Positions 1 through 9,250 of a DNA stretch of 64,000 bases are shown one piece after another (within the stretch, counting starts at the first letter, position 1; the number at the start of each line of letters is the position of its first letter). Source of the DNA: Fasciola hepatica (lineage: Eukaryota > Platyhelminthes > Trematoda > Plagiorchiida > Fasciolidae); assembly GCA_948099385.1 (NCBI GenBank), contig CANUEZ040000165.1:7328501-7392500 (forward strand), given 5' to 3'. The translations under genes were made by a program, and so were the position numbers. The notes below the pieces were generated by a model. That model ran no database searches. It saw only the letters and a list, made by a program, of their open reading frames with translations, and was not told the DNA's origin.

Positions 1-1452
1 ACGAGCGAGGAAACTTGGTCGCCTCCCTCGTCAGTGTACCAGCCTTCAGCCGCGTCCAGTAATATATCTTAAATGTGTCTCAATCTAATAGCCCCGCTAC
101 AAGGACCGTCAATTCGTCTTAAAAGCAATGAATGGCCTCGTCTTAACCTAGAGTTGAGCAGACTCCAAAGCGTTTGTCTTAAAAAAGGGACTTTCACTGT
201 TTATACGGTCAAATCGTCTGGCTGAAACGAGAAAAAGTGTACTTTGAGAGTGGAATAATACGACGGAAACACAGGGCCTCACGTGAATCCAATAAAGTGG
301 AGGTTCTTGAAAAACTGATGAAGTCGAGGAACCGGAAAGCGACTTCATCTATCTCTTCTATCTCCTTCAATAACATTTGCCCCGACAAACCGCTGGACAT
401 AGCAGAAGCGCTTAACACATTCTGTTCTTTTTCCTTAACTAGTAACACAGCACCATTTTTCTACAATCCACCAGTTCCATCATATGAGCCGCTTTCTTCT
501 GCAAAATTCCTACCCTCCGAAATCGAGCCTCTAATTTCAAATAACAAAATATCTTTCCGTCCCGGATTGGACTAGTTACCATAGGCCATCTTTACTTTGG
601 GCGGTCCTGATATCCCAATTCCTCTATCAAATTCACTCGATATGTCCATGTGGTTTAGCTAGCACTCTATACGTTGGAAAACTTTGGTTATTATCCCAAT
701 TCATATGAAGGGAACACGGGAGGACCCGGCCAACTACAGGCCTGTGAATCAGACCCCAGTAGTAACGAGGATTATGGAAAGAATAACAAAAGGTAAACCA
801 ACATATCACCTCCTAAAAAATCACCTTATAAGTGAAGGTCAGCACGGTTTCCTAAAACATCGATCCCGCACGACTTGTGTGACTGACGCTTTGAACTTAA
901 TTACGATGGCTGCCAATGATGGTAAGGCAGTGATCTCAGTCTTTTTAGACATGTCTAAATACTTCAACCGGGTGTCTCATATTCGCTTGTTGCCAAAGGC
1001 CAAGACATATGGCCCTGTTGACCCTCTATATGCCTGGCTAGAAGCGTGCTTGTCCCCGTGCAGCCAAGCGGCAAACGCTGATGGCACAATTTGCACACTT
1101 AGCCCTGTAACCAGTGGTGTGATCCAAGGTGGTGTACTGAGACCATTGTTGTTCCTCATGTACATAAATAACATATTTACGTGGTCGGCCATGGAACTCC
1201 ATTTTTTTGGTTTGCGGACGACGTGAAGTTGTTGTACACCTCCGATCACAATCCACTGGGTAATCCTATAGAGAATATATCGAAGGACTTACGGAAGCTC
1301 AATTCGTGGTTTGCTGATTGGGCAATGAAGTTCCCGGCGGACAAAAGCTGCATTCTTACATGCAAGTCTCACTTCCCTCCCGAAAGGTTTTCTATGGGCG
1401 GTCATCTGATCCCCAACAAATAATCAGTAGGTGACTTAGGCATACATTTTTT
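1..1452 (+). mobile_element. LINE L-I, part 1 (linker and RT of ORF2)
   Basis: Plus-strand remnant of a CR1/Jockey-group LINE, entering the window inside the linker between endonuclease and reverse transcriptase (readable from about 150) and running through the RT to the start of the C-terminal domain. It stops at a conserved Gly-Asp-Leu-Gly stretch near 1435-1450. The matching continuation, which in other copies follows this stretch directly, is found at 23994-24412, so L-II and everything in it was inserted here. Many stops and frame changes show it is old. Confidence 0.75.
684..1423 (+). pseudogene. Reverse transcriptase remnant of L-I ORF2
   Basis: Would encode the RT that performs target-primed reverse transcription. 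Visible in order: the ANYRPV block (around 728-750), GQHGFLK (around 838-860), the first catalytic motif as FLDMSKYF (around 940-965), the SGVIQGGVLRPLLFLMYIN block (around 1114-1170) and FADDVKLLY (around 1210-1237) with both catalytic aspartates. The reading frame changes by one base between about 1180 and 1210, just before the FADD box, and a stop follows at about 1422. It is therefore dead, although the catalytic residues can still be recognised. Confidence 0.8.
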
Positions 1453-2881
1453 AAGCTAATCCACGCTGCGCTTGTGTCGGTAGTTCGTAATTGACCAGAT
1501 GCTGGCACATCTTTGCATAGTTAAAGTTCGCCGTAAAGCTAGAATCAGGTTGTCTCATTTTTAGCTTTTTGCACCTTCCGGACCTAGTTTTGTGACACTG
1601 GTGACAGTAATAGTTATTAATAATCAAGCCGTGATTGTCAGAGTAATTATTTGCGTCCCCACACAGTTAGATCGTAAGCTATTATCGTAAAGTATCAGCA
1701 CAATGATTTTCCAGGAAATTAGGGGTTAAGTTCATCTAAAAATATCCTTTACGACTCTAATTATGGAACTATTACTGGTTCTTGGATAACTGACGGCAGT
1801 AATTGAAATATCACACCACGTCACTTACCCATTTAAATCGGTGTATCTTTCGTTCAGCTTTCTAGAGTAATACCGGAGGGTACAGCTTCTTATTGTGTGC
1901 TCCTATAACTTAAAATAAATTAAGTCCTCATTTAGCTTCAAAATCTCATCATCAGCAATTTCATAGTGTTGTGCAACTTTGATCCAAAGCCACAGAGCTC
2001 CAAGTTTACACCTCAGGAAAACTGTACATTGTGGAAATTAACACCACGCTGTATGTTCAGCTCCTAAGAGCAATCGCCCTCAGTATCGCAATGCAGAAAC
2101 CGCCAGCCAAACAAACTGCATCCTTACTAGTTGATCGTGCCAAAGTACGACCAGAAGTACTCGCAAATTCAAAAGTCTCAAAAATGTAACTAAATCCTTG
2201 TCCCGTTAGCCTGGCTGATGTTTTTGGCGGGGCAAATGAAAGAATTCAGACAATAGAACACAATCTTCATAATATCAACAGCCAGATGTCCTTGACTGAT
2301 ACAACCCCGTCCAAGTTGCTTCCGCTCATGTACACCTCAGACCTACTAACAAATCCGTCAACTCCAAAGCTGGCCACGGCTGGGCGTTTCATTGATGCCA
2401 TGGCCTTGGAAATTGTGCGAAGGGTAGGCAACTCAAAAAACGCTGTTTTATTTATTACACCTGAAATAATCTTCGTTGAAGAAGTAAAACCTACCTTCAA
2501 ATGCTTTTGGCTACGAAGGGCATTCGACGCAAACCTTATCCACTGCGTTTCAATCTCCTTGACGAGGAACCTGCCAAGCAACTCATCAGAAACCAATCCA
2601 CCATCGTCTCCGGAACTCCGTTCAAGAACACTAAGGTCGCTGCCGACAAAACCCCACCGCAGAGGGAATTCACCAGGTCCGCCAGCACGCATTCAACTAC
2701 GTCGAAATTCGTCTTCCCTCGGCTATCTGCTTCCTCACCTTCTGGCGATGCATAACGTAAATGCGATACCAATTCGACTCCGCGCTCACCAAAAAATCGA
2801 TCCCTCGGGTTTGACGGTGACTTAGATATATCCATTTCAACCTCGCCTCGCCAGCCAACGCTTACGAAGCTAAAAAGTATA
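1453..2881 (+). mobile_element. LINE L-II, part 1 (5' UTR and start of ORF1)
   Basis: The 5' terminus is placed at about 1543, where ATCAGGTTGTCTC occurs; the same motif begins L-V and, in slightly altered form, L-III and L-VI. Bases 1543-2090 are the 5' UTR and can be aligned by eye with the 5' UTR of L-V (34836 down to 33947), for example around 1975-2060. ORF1 starts at 2091. The homology stops near 2881 and resumes at about 16568, downstream of L-III. Bases 1453-1542 lie between L-I and the motif and I could not assign them. Confidence 0.65.
2091..2830 (+). pseudogene. ORF1 (nucleic-acid-binding protein) remnant of L-II
   Basis: ORF1 of these LINEs encodes an RNA-binding companion of the ORF2 enzyme (family knowledge). 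The start at 2091 reads MQKPPAKQTAS and matches the start of ORF1 in L-V (33946, minus), which opens MPKLPAKQTAS. An in-frame stop occurs near 2188, and there is a frame change near 2500. Downstream the PLRFNLLDEEPAK, NQSTI and DKTPPQRE stretches (about 2540-2670) match the other ORF1 copies. The ORF1 C-terminal third is missing here and lies at 16568 onward. Confidence 0.7.
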
Positions 2882-3395
2882 AGTGAGTGCTTCACTGGGT
2901 ATTTAGCGGACTTATCCGATATTCGGTCACTAAAAGTTACAAGGGTGGCCTTCGAAAGATTTTTCTTATTCTTTGTCCGCAAATTCATTCCTTTCATCGT
3001 CCAGTTTCCAATCCCAAGCCTTTCCATACTTCGCAGAGTGCTTTAGCTGGTTCACTTCTCCCTTGGAAACTTCTTTTTCCTTAAGATGAACAAAACTTCC
3101 GTCAATTCTACTTCATTCTCTGGCTGTGCAGTCCCTCTTTTTGCAATATCTGAGTAAGAGTCTACTATTTCCAACCAGCTCCACCTTGACTCGGCCGGCT
3201 TGGTCACCCGACCTTGAGTTCAAATTTGCCGGGGGCCACCATAAGGAGCTCTGAAATACGTTCTCCTGTACTGTATCGAGTGCTCATACCTGAATCGCCG
3301 TCTTGGAATTAGGACCCTGCTGCCAACTGTACCGTTTGATTTTGCGTTGCAGCACGCCTTGGAGTTATCCAAAATAAATTATTATCATTATCAAC
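2882..3395 (+). mobile_element. 5'-truncated LINE 3' end (L-VII)
   Basis: A pyrimidine-rich stretch like the 3' UTRs of the other LINEs. Bases 3190-3240 align with the segment at 16270-16330 of L-III. It ends with a short stem-loop (TTGGA-GTTA-TCCAA), AATAAA and an ATT-rich tail at about 3370-3395. The length and the missing coding part suggest an ordinary 5'-truncated insertion into ORF1 of L-II. Bases 3396-3423 are short unassigned flank. Confidence 0.55.
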
Positions 3396-3423
3396 TACCA
3401 AGGTCAAGGCCAAGCCCGCATGA

Positions 3424-3482
3424 AATTCAGGTTGCCTCGTTTCCTTTTTTTGCTTATACCACTGTTTAGACTTGTAGCTGTG
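3424..3482 (+). mobile_element. LINE L-III, 5' terminus (part 1)
   Basis: The stretch beginning ATTCAGGTTGCCTCG at about 3425 matches the 5'-terminal motif of L-II, L-V and L-VI. The element is cut after 3482 by CACTA-A and continues at 8551. The dinucleotide TG at 3481-3482 is repeated at 8551-8552. Confidence 0.6.
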
Positions 3483-3499
3483 CCCAGTCAGCACAATGG
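3483..3499 (+). repeat. CACTA-A left terminal inverted repeat
   Basis: CCCAGTCAGCACAATGG. Its inverse at 8534-8550 differs at one position. Preceded by TG, which is repeated at 8551-8552. It resembles the left end of CACTA-B (CCCAAGTAGCACTTTG). Confidence 0.75.
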
Positions 3500-3620
3500 T
3501 CCCCAAATAGTCACGAAATAGTCCGTAGGTCGACCCCGTTTGATCCCCAAAACGACCCCAAAGTGACCCCACTGAAACAAAAAAGGGTCGGTTTGGGGGC
3601 GTTTTTCGGCCGACCGCGCA
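3500..3620. repeat. CACTA-A left subterminal repeats
   Basis: Several copies of a CCCCAAA/GACCCC motif in about 100 bp, then GTTTGGGGGCGTTTTTC at 3591-3607. The latter recurs in the same orientation at 8513-8529 near the other end. Dense subterminal motifs are characteristic of CACTA elements, where an element-encoded protein binds them. Confidence 0.6.
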
Positions 3621-4314
3621 AAAAACCCTCCGATATTTGTGAACCTTCTGCATTACAATATAAACTCAATTTCCCGTACCTATTTTTATAGCACTACACA
3701 AACGACTCCAGAACGAACGATACTAGTCCGGTGCGTCAAATAACTAAACGGAAACGTCCCATATCATCGCTTTCATTTCTCACTTCCCAAGGTACCTTTA
3801 CCACTTTCAAAATCATTTCCTTGCCAGTAACTACGAGCTGCATTTCCATTACTGATTCCGGAAGAAAAAGGACAATACTTTTGACGCAAGAAACATGTAT
3901 TGATGGGTAAATTGTACAGTGGTAGAAGGGGTTTACAATATCTACCGAGTTTTTTCGTTCGTACTCGTTAGTTGCATGAGAACTGTTCGCTGGAATTGCT
4001 GTTTTCCAATGCCTGAAATAGGAAGAGAGACATTTTCAATTAATCTCTTTTTGTAAAACAAAGTGCAGTGAGCAAAACGTTAACATCTTTATGAACTAGG
4101 AATCGGAATACTTTTACTGGGAATATGAAAATCATTGAGGCAGAAACTGGAATCTCTTGCTGTATGGAAATGGAAAATATCGCAATTGATGCATAGCTTG
4201 ATATAAGATAACGCCCTAGGAAATATATCGTAAATAGAAGTCACTCACGTCGTACGTATTGCACTGAACGCCGACGTCGCGATACAGTTCATACCGACTC
4301 TCTTGATGACTAGC
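3621..4314. other. CACTA-A region downstream of the DUF4806 gene
   Basis: No convincing coding region. A second donor-like GTGAGT lies on the minus strand near 4245, so a further small exon downstream of the stop at 4315 cannot be excluded. Otherwise I see nothing recognisable. Confidence 0.4.
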
Positions 4315-5557
4315 TCACCTCCTTTGTAAGCAACGACGCATTTTCTCTCGGATGAGCTGCGTTGTGGCTCCAGGATAGTTCTTCCGGCACACAGCCTCTG
4401 TAGCAATATGAATTCAAAATCTCATACTCACCTATCACAAGAGAACAAACTTTTGTTCCCGCCAAAGCAGGTCTTCCGTGTGCACCCTTCACGTTTACCT
4501 GCGCGAGAACTTTTATCGTCATTAGCTGACGCATCATATCCCTTGTGCAATCTCCAAAGTTGGTACCGGAAACATTCTGCAAAAATGTGACCTGAATAAT
4601 AGAAAAAAGGACTATCTCTCACCACTTGCTCGTATAAGCTGTCATTTTTCAAGCGTTCATTCAGAGACGCGAGGTCATCAACACTGTCTACGGGGATCCC
4701 CATTGGGACACGATCTTTGAAGTCGAATTCGCATTTTGCCTCTGCAATTCGTCGACTTTGCGGTTCAACTCTGAAATATCTTTCTTTATTGAAGCTAAGA
4801 AAGCTGGCGTGAGTTAATAAGGATTTAGTGAAGCTGCTATTACACATAATACTCTCACCGTAATTGGCTTCCTTGCTAAGAGGACTGGGCTTTTCACGAG
4901 ATTTGGAAGCGGATGGCTTTTCCTCCACCGTACGGCCTGCTGATGCCATGGGACTCACCGTTGGGGTGGAAGTCCAAGGTCGCCCGAAGGATGGAAAACT
5001 ACATGATTTGTGAGAATACAGCGATGGTACTTACGCTATGGTTGCTGGCACATTATGGTTCGGGTCCAGTGACTTCAACGGGGTAAGCGGAGGGCAAATT
5101 GACTGGTCTCCTAAACAAGGTGGCTCGGGAGACCATAGTTCCTTACTGGCCCGTGCTGACGGCTCCAGATCATCACTGTCACATTCCGAAAAAATACGGT
5201 TTTACTGCAAGTATATCCCCATTAGCAATTAAACACATACTGTGGTCGTTTCCCATAACGTTCCATGGGCAGCGTCGCATCCTTGGATGGTAAGTCGGAC
5301 ATATCCTCTAGTATTCGCTGCAACTTCACAGCCTGTTGATAGTCATCTACAAAAGGAAACTGAATGATAGTCACGTTCTCTTACCGACGGCTTTATGGAC
5401 CTTCACTTTATATGCCTTTAAGTTGACCGGTGGCGGATGACCATCGCGTACTAAGCGCTCCGCACGAGAAGCGCATAGCGTGCTCTGACCCCACCATCCA
5501 GAGGTCATTAACAACAGCAACCGTGTTTTCTCCCACAAACTCCACTACTGTGAACAT
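4315..5557 (-). pseudogene. DUF4806-like protein gene of CACTA-A (seven exons, some frame damage)
   Basis: Recognised from memory as the DUF4806 type: an N-terminal stretch opening MFTVVEF, a basic Pro-containing segment, a Ser/acidic linker, a short coiled coil (ELNRKVDELQRQ, about 4768-4733) and the C-terminal DUF4806 fold (PVDSVDDL through to a basic C-terminus). Proposed exons: 5557-5385, 5346-5241, 5204-5035, 4998-4859, 4770-4623, 4591-4432, 4397-4315. The introns are 38, 36, 36, 88, 31 and 34 nt, all GT-AG. The start is chosen because the family N-terminus begins exactly there. Single-base frame changes are needed in exon 1 (about 5445), in exon 3 at a T6 run (about 5190) and in exon 5 (about 4720). 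Thus it is either a young pseudogene or carries consensus errors. It lies 43 bases after the transposase end, on the same strand. Confidence 0.72.
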
Positions 5558-5575
5558 CTAAAATGTAAAGGTTTG
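5555..5575 (-). promoter_or_regulatory. Splice acceptor abutting the DUF4806 start codon (CACTA-A)
   Basis: On the minus strand a pyrimidine-rich stretch ending TTTTAG is followed immediately by ATG. The same arrangement occurs at 41504/41505 in CACTA-B. It would accept either a cis exon from further upstream or a spliced leader. Confidence 0.55.
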
Positions 5576-5600
5576 TCACAGTCTATTTTACTTACTACCT

Positions 5601-7885
5601 TTATGAACGCCAGCTATGCACAATAGGATAAAATAGCAGGTGTTCGCGGTATGGAATCAATAGCCCTTTACACCGTATGTCGTTACAGTTACAGGAGCGA
5701 ATTTCCTCAGATGGCTGTTCACAAAGGTAAATGTTGAGATTCACAGACAAAATGAGATTAGTGAAAAAATTCCCATTCCTTCTGAAATAACGGTACTTCA
5801 CGGTGTTGTCACTGATGTCAACAATTATCGCCGGTTGGTTATCAATCAGAACACAGTTGTTAGGCGGTCCCGAGGCATAAACCGTGTTCTGCAGACGGAA
5901 CGTCTTCCCATGCAGCCCACCTTTGGTGACAGAGGAAGATAGTGTCATCCCAAAACTGAATGTTGGCATGCATTATCGCTTCCGTAGAAAGTTCCATTGT
6001 CCTACGAAAAATTTGTTCCGCTACCGTGTTTCGACTAGTGACACACTGCCTTATAGTTTGCATATATGACTCGAAGGGAAACGCCGAGAATGAATCGAAA
6101 GAGCCGTGAATCCTCACATCTTCACATCTATGCACCCAAGCATGAACATTGAAAACCGCCTCAGTCTCACCGTACAACTTCACGAAGTCCTGCACCATCA
6201 AGCGGCAGTGATTGTGGATAAAGTCTACGTAGTGAGAACGCCACTTATCGCTGCACAGTATGTAGGCACAAATCGAGAAGCTGAGAAAGTTGGAGTAGTT
6301 CTCAACAGGCAGCACACCTTTCATAAAAACCGGTCCGATGTACAACAAGAACTGCCTGTACTCGGATGCCTTCCAGTACTCTAGCTCATCCAGCGTTCGG
6401 CAAACTCGTGTAAACTCACAAGGGATACATTTTTGAACTATCCGAAAATGTTCGTTCAGGCGTGCCAATGACTGAGCCGATAGCAGAGCTCTCCTTGGTT
6501 TGCCAAACTGACGCCATACAAGAAGGGATCGCTTCATTATCCCAAGACATAACATGTGCATGTAGTCCGTTGGGAACGTGTTTATCATATCAACTGACAA
6601 ACTCTTGAAAGGCGAATCCCCGGTGGGGCGGTCCGGTTGTCTTCGGCAACGGTAGTCAACGTCAGTCCTTGCTTTTCCTGGGTTGCCTGAGAACATCAGT
6701 CGTCTACCAATGCTACTGCCTCGTTGGGTACACCGTGGGCAACTGAAATAGCCACTACGGTACTTTATTTGTTTTATCAAGGCTTTAGCTGGGGCATCAG
6801 CTATAACGCTAGACAAAACTACACGGAAAAGTCTGCATTCACTTCGAACATAAATGCCCTGAGTGAGCAGAGATTTCAGTTCTCGAATTCAGTCATCCGA
6901 GTATTCCATCACATTTGCGGGTTTCGTCATCCCACAGTAGAGACCCACCATGAACACCCGTGACAACGGTTTGAGCACACGGCCTAGAATAAGCCACAGC
7001 TGCTGAGATGACCCACGAAATAAAGTCAGACTGTCTACATGCAACTGAATAGCTATCTCATCGGTTGTGTGCATTGTACTGGAATCCATTGCACGCTGCA
7101 AACATTCGTCGAGCCCAAAGTGCACGTATTTACCGTTACCTACGGACTTCTTTGGGGTTTGACGTGGTGATCCCAACAACGTTCGTGGATCTGTCGGCAA
7201 ATCCGGGAAAACCTGCCTGAATACACGAAGCATGGTTCTCACATTCGCCATTGAGAGACGCATTTGTATGGCTGCCTGTCGTGCAACAGAACGTGCCGAA
7301 GGTCCTGGAATCAAGTCTGAATTATTGGGTGGAGTAAATAGACACAACAACGAACCGTCTTTCTTCACATTTGTGCTCTTCGCAGGGATTTCTGGGATGC
7401 CGTCTTTTAATAAAGGTCTATGCTTTAAGCGGTCAAGTTAACTGTGGCGTGAAAAGTATGTGCAAACCACGAATTCTCCTCGTCTTCACTGGCTTGTAAG
7501 TCTTGTGCATCATCTCCAGCGTTCCTTAATATCTTACTAGAAGAATAATTTGAATAGAATACCCATAAAAGCTTGTAGAAATGTCCGGTGCACCGACATC
7601 GGTCGGCTGATGGAGAGCATTAGGCTGAACCTCGCAGTCCGTATTTCTTGCCCGGATGAAGACATCCTCACCAAATCATCTGATTTATATGGCAATTAAG
7701 GTTCACAAAGCGTGGAAATCATTACCATTTACAGCGTTGAACCAATTGTCAATATCCGAGGCATTCAAAGAGTCCATTGTGGCATGAGCGGCTCTGACTG
7801 AAGCCTTTTGACGTCGCCAGATGGTAGTTCTCGAGCACCCAGGAAGTGATACTTGCTTACGGCGGTGTCGTCTCATTTTGTGCAA
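5601..7885 (-). pseudogene. CACTA/EnSpm-type transposase of CACTA-A
   Basis: DDE transposase that would cut at the element ends and join it to new DNA in the nucleus. A 5' exon (7885 to about 7741; MRRHRRK... with a donor GTAATG) is followed by the main coding block from 7368. Motifs in order: LHVDSLTLF (around 7040, candidate first catalytic Asp), WLILGRVL, ADAPAKAL (around 6795, candidate second Asp), CPRCTQ (zinc-binding type, around 6725), the FPTDYMHMLCLGIMK block (around 6570), YWKASEYRQFLLYIGPV (around 6350) and FNVHAWVHRC (around 6130). Damage: one TGA at 6891-6889 in the otherwise open frame, and a one-base frame change between about 5900 and 5960. After the frame change, the C-terminal part to 5601 aligns with the end of the CACTA-B protein. 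Exons between 7368 and 7741 are unresolved. Confidence 0.78.
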
Positions 7886-8504
7886 TGATAGCTACTAGAT
7901 ATGGTTCGAATTTAAAGGGCATATAGCAGTACATGAAGCGTATCTCGTGAATAATTGCAAAAATCTACTAGTCACGTGAAAAACTTAGTACCTTCCATCA
8001 AACATGACAACGAATAAAGCCATTCCGTTAATTAGTCAATACTGAGATAATAAGGAATAGACGGACACTGCAGTAGACATTAAACATGTAGGCGAGATTT
8101 ATTGACTGAAATAACTGCATAAACGTGACACAAAACGTCGTTATTGACGAAAGTGAAGACTCGGTACAGGACGACTTACGGCTAGCGTGTAACCTTCGAC
8201 GGATCACGTGACAGAATGGCGCACCTCAGTAAAACAAAAAAAAGCGAAAAACGTCGGTGACGGTGTTTCATGAAGAAGCATGCTCGAGTTGTCAAAAAAG
8301 GTACTCATTTGTAGCTTATATGCTTGAAAAATCAAGACAACCACCGGGAAATGATATGAAGCAGCGAAACAATAAAGTTCATATATCTCCAAAACCATGA
8401 CGTTTATGGGGATAAAACTTCGCAGTTGGCCATTTCAGGCTTCATTAGTACAACTGCCGAACTTATTTATCAAAAAAAAATGGGATTTTGAAGAACAGTC
8501 CCAG
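7886..8504. other. CACTA-A 5' region upstream of the transposase
   Basis: No open frame that resembles anything known to me. By position it should hold the promoter of the transposase gene. I see no convincing TATA box. Confidence 0.4.
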
Positions 8505-8533
8505 AAGGTACCGTTTGGGGGCGTTTTTCCGAC
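8505..8533. repeat. CACTA-A right subterminal repeat
   Basis: Contains GTTTGGGGGCGTTTTTC at 8513-8529 followed by GACCCC, the motifs seen at the left end. Confidence 0.6.
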
Positions 8534-8550
8534 CCCTTGTGCTGACTGGG
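8534..8550 (-). repeat. CACTA-A right terminal inverted repeat
   Basis: Read on the minus strand it is CCCAGTCAGCACAAGGG, the partner of 3483-3499. Followed by the TG repeat at 8551-8552. Confidence 0.75.
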
Positions 8551-8552
8551 TG

Positions 8553-9250
8553 TCCACCCTAGTATACCCCACCTGATCACCTAAAACCGTGACCTAGTTG
8601 TGTAAACAACTGCGGCACACCACCGTGCAGACGCTAGTACTTATCGCGAGTTAGAGTTATAGACTACATTGATTATTCACTGCTCTAATTCCACTTAATT
8701 ACATTCTACATGGCTTATCTAGCAAATCTCCCCTGATTCTCGCCACAGTAAAATCTATCTAACGTGTTTACATCCCATCGCTATAACCCAACTCATACCT
8801 TATTTTCGCTACGCATCCTCCGGTGCACCTTTTGAAGTTTCTGTCCCACTGTGCCTCCATTCATTGTTTTTTGCCATAAAAGCGCACTTTCGTTCCACCC
8901 GGTCCACTGACCCCATACTTACAATATACTCTCCCGCAAAACCTGCTGTTGTGATCCAAGCAACAGCTAAGTACCTACCATATCCTGTGGGGTTCAACCT
9001 GTGCACACCACACAGCAAAATGTCTTCTATCTCACTATTCCTCATCGTCTCAAGTCTCTTAGTCCCAACAGTATATATAGCGGGTCATATAGCTCACTGC
9101 CCGTACCTCGTTGCCACATTGGTCTCATCTAGACCTTTGCACACATAGCACCCAGGAACACTCCTGGTCTGCTCATACCTTTGGATTGTCTCTGTTTAGT
9201 TGACCGATTTCCTGCTACCTTTTTACCTCCGTCATATATTCCTACTTATC
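8553..9250 (+). other. L-III 5' UTR
   Basis: Non-coding leader before ORF1. It includes a TATATATA stretch at about 9071-9080. Whether this is part of an internal promoter is unknown. Confidence 0.5.

Larger units (their letters stand above)
3483..8550 (-). mobile_element. CACTA-A: two-gene CACTA/EnSpm-like DNA transposon
   Basis: A 5,068-bp DNA transposon with 17-bp inverted ends (16 of 17 match), a TG repeat on both sides, and two genes on the minus strand: a transposase (7885 to 5601) and a DUF4806-like gene (5557 to 4315). Assignment to CACTA/EnSpm rests on the transposase (a D-G motif followed by a WP block, an Asp-Ala-Pro-Ala motif and a CxxC motif in the order known from plant Transposase_21 proteins), on short TSDs and on subterminal repeats. 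Both genes carry a few disabling changes, so this copy is probably not autonomous today. Confidence 0.75.
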
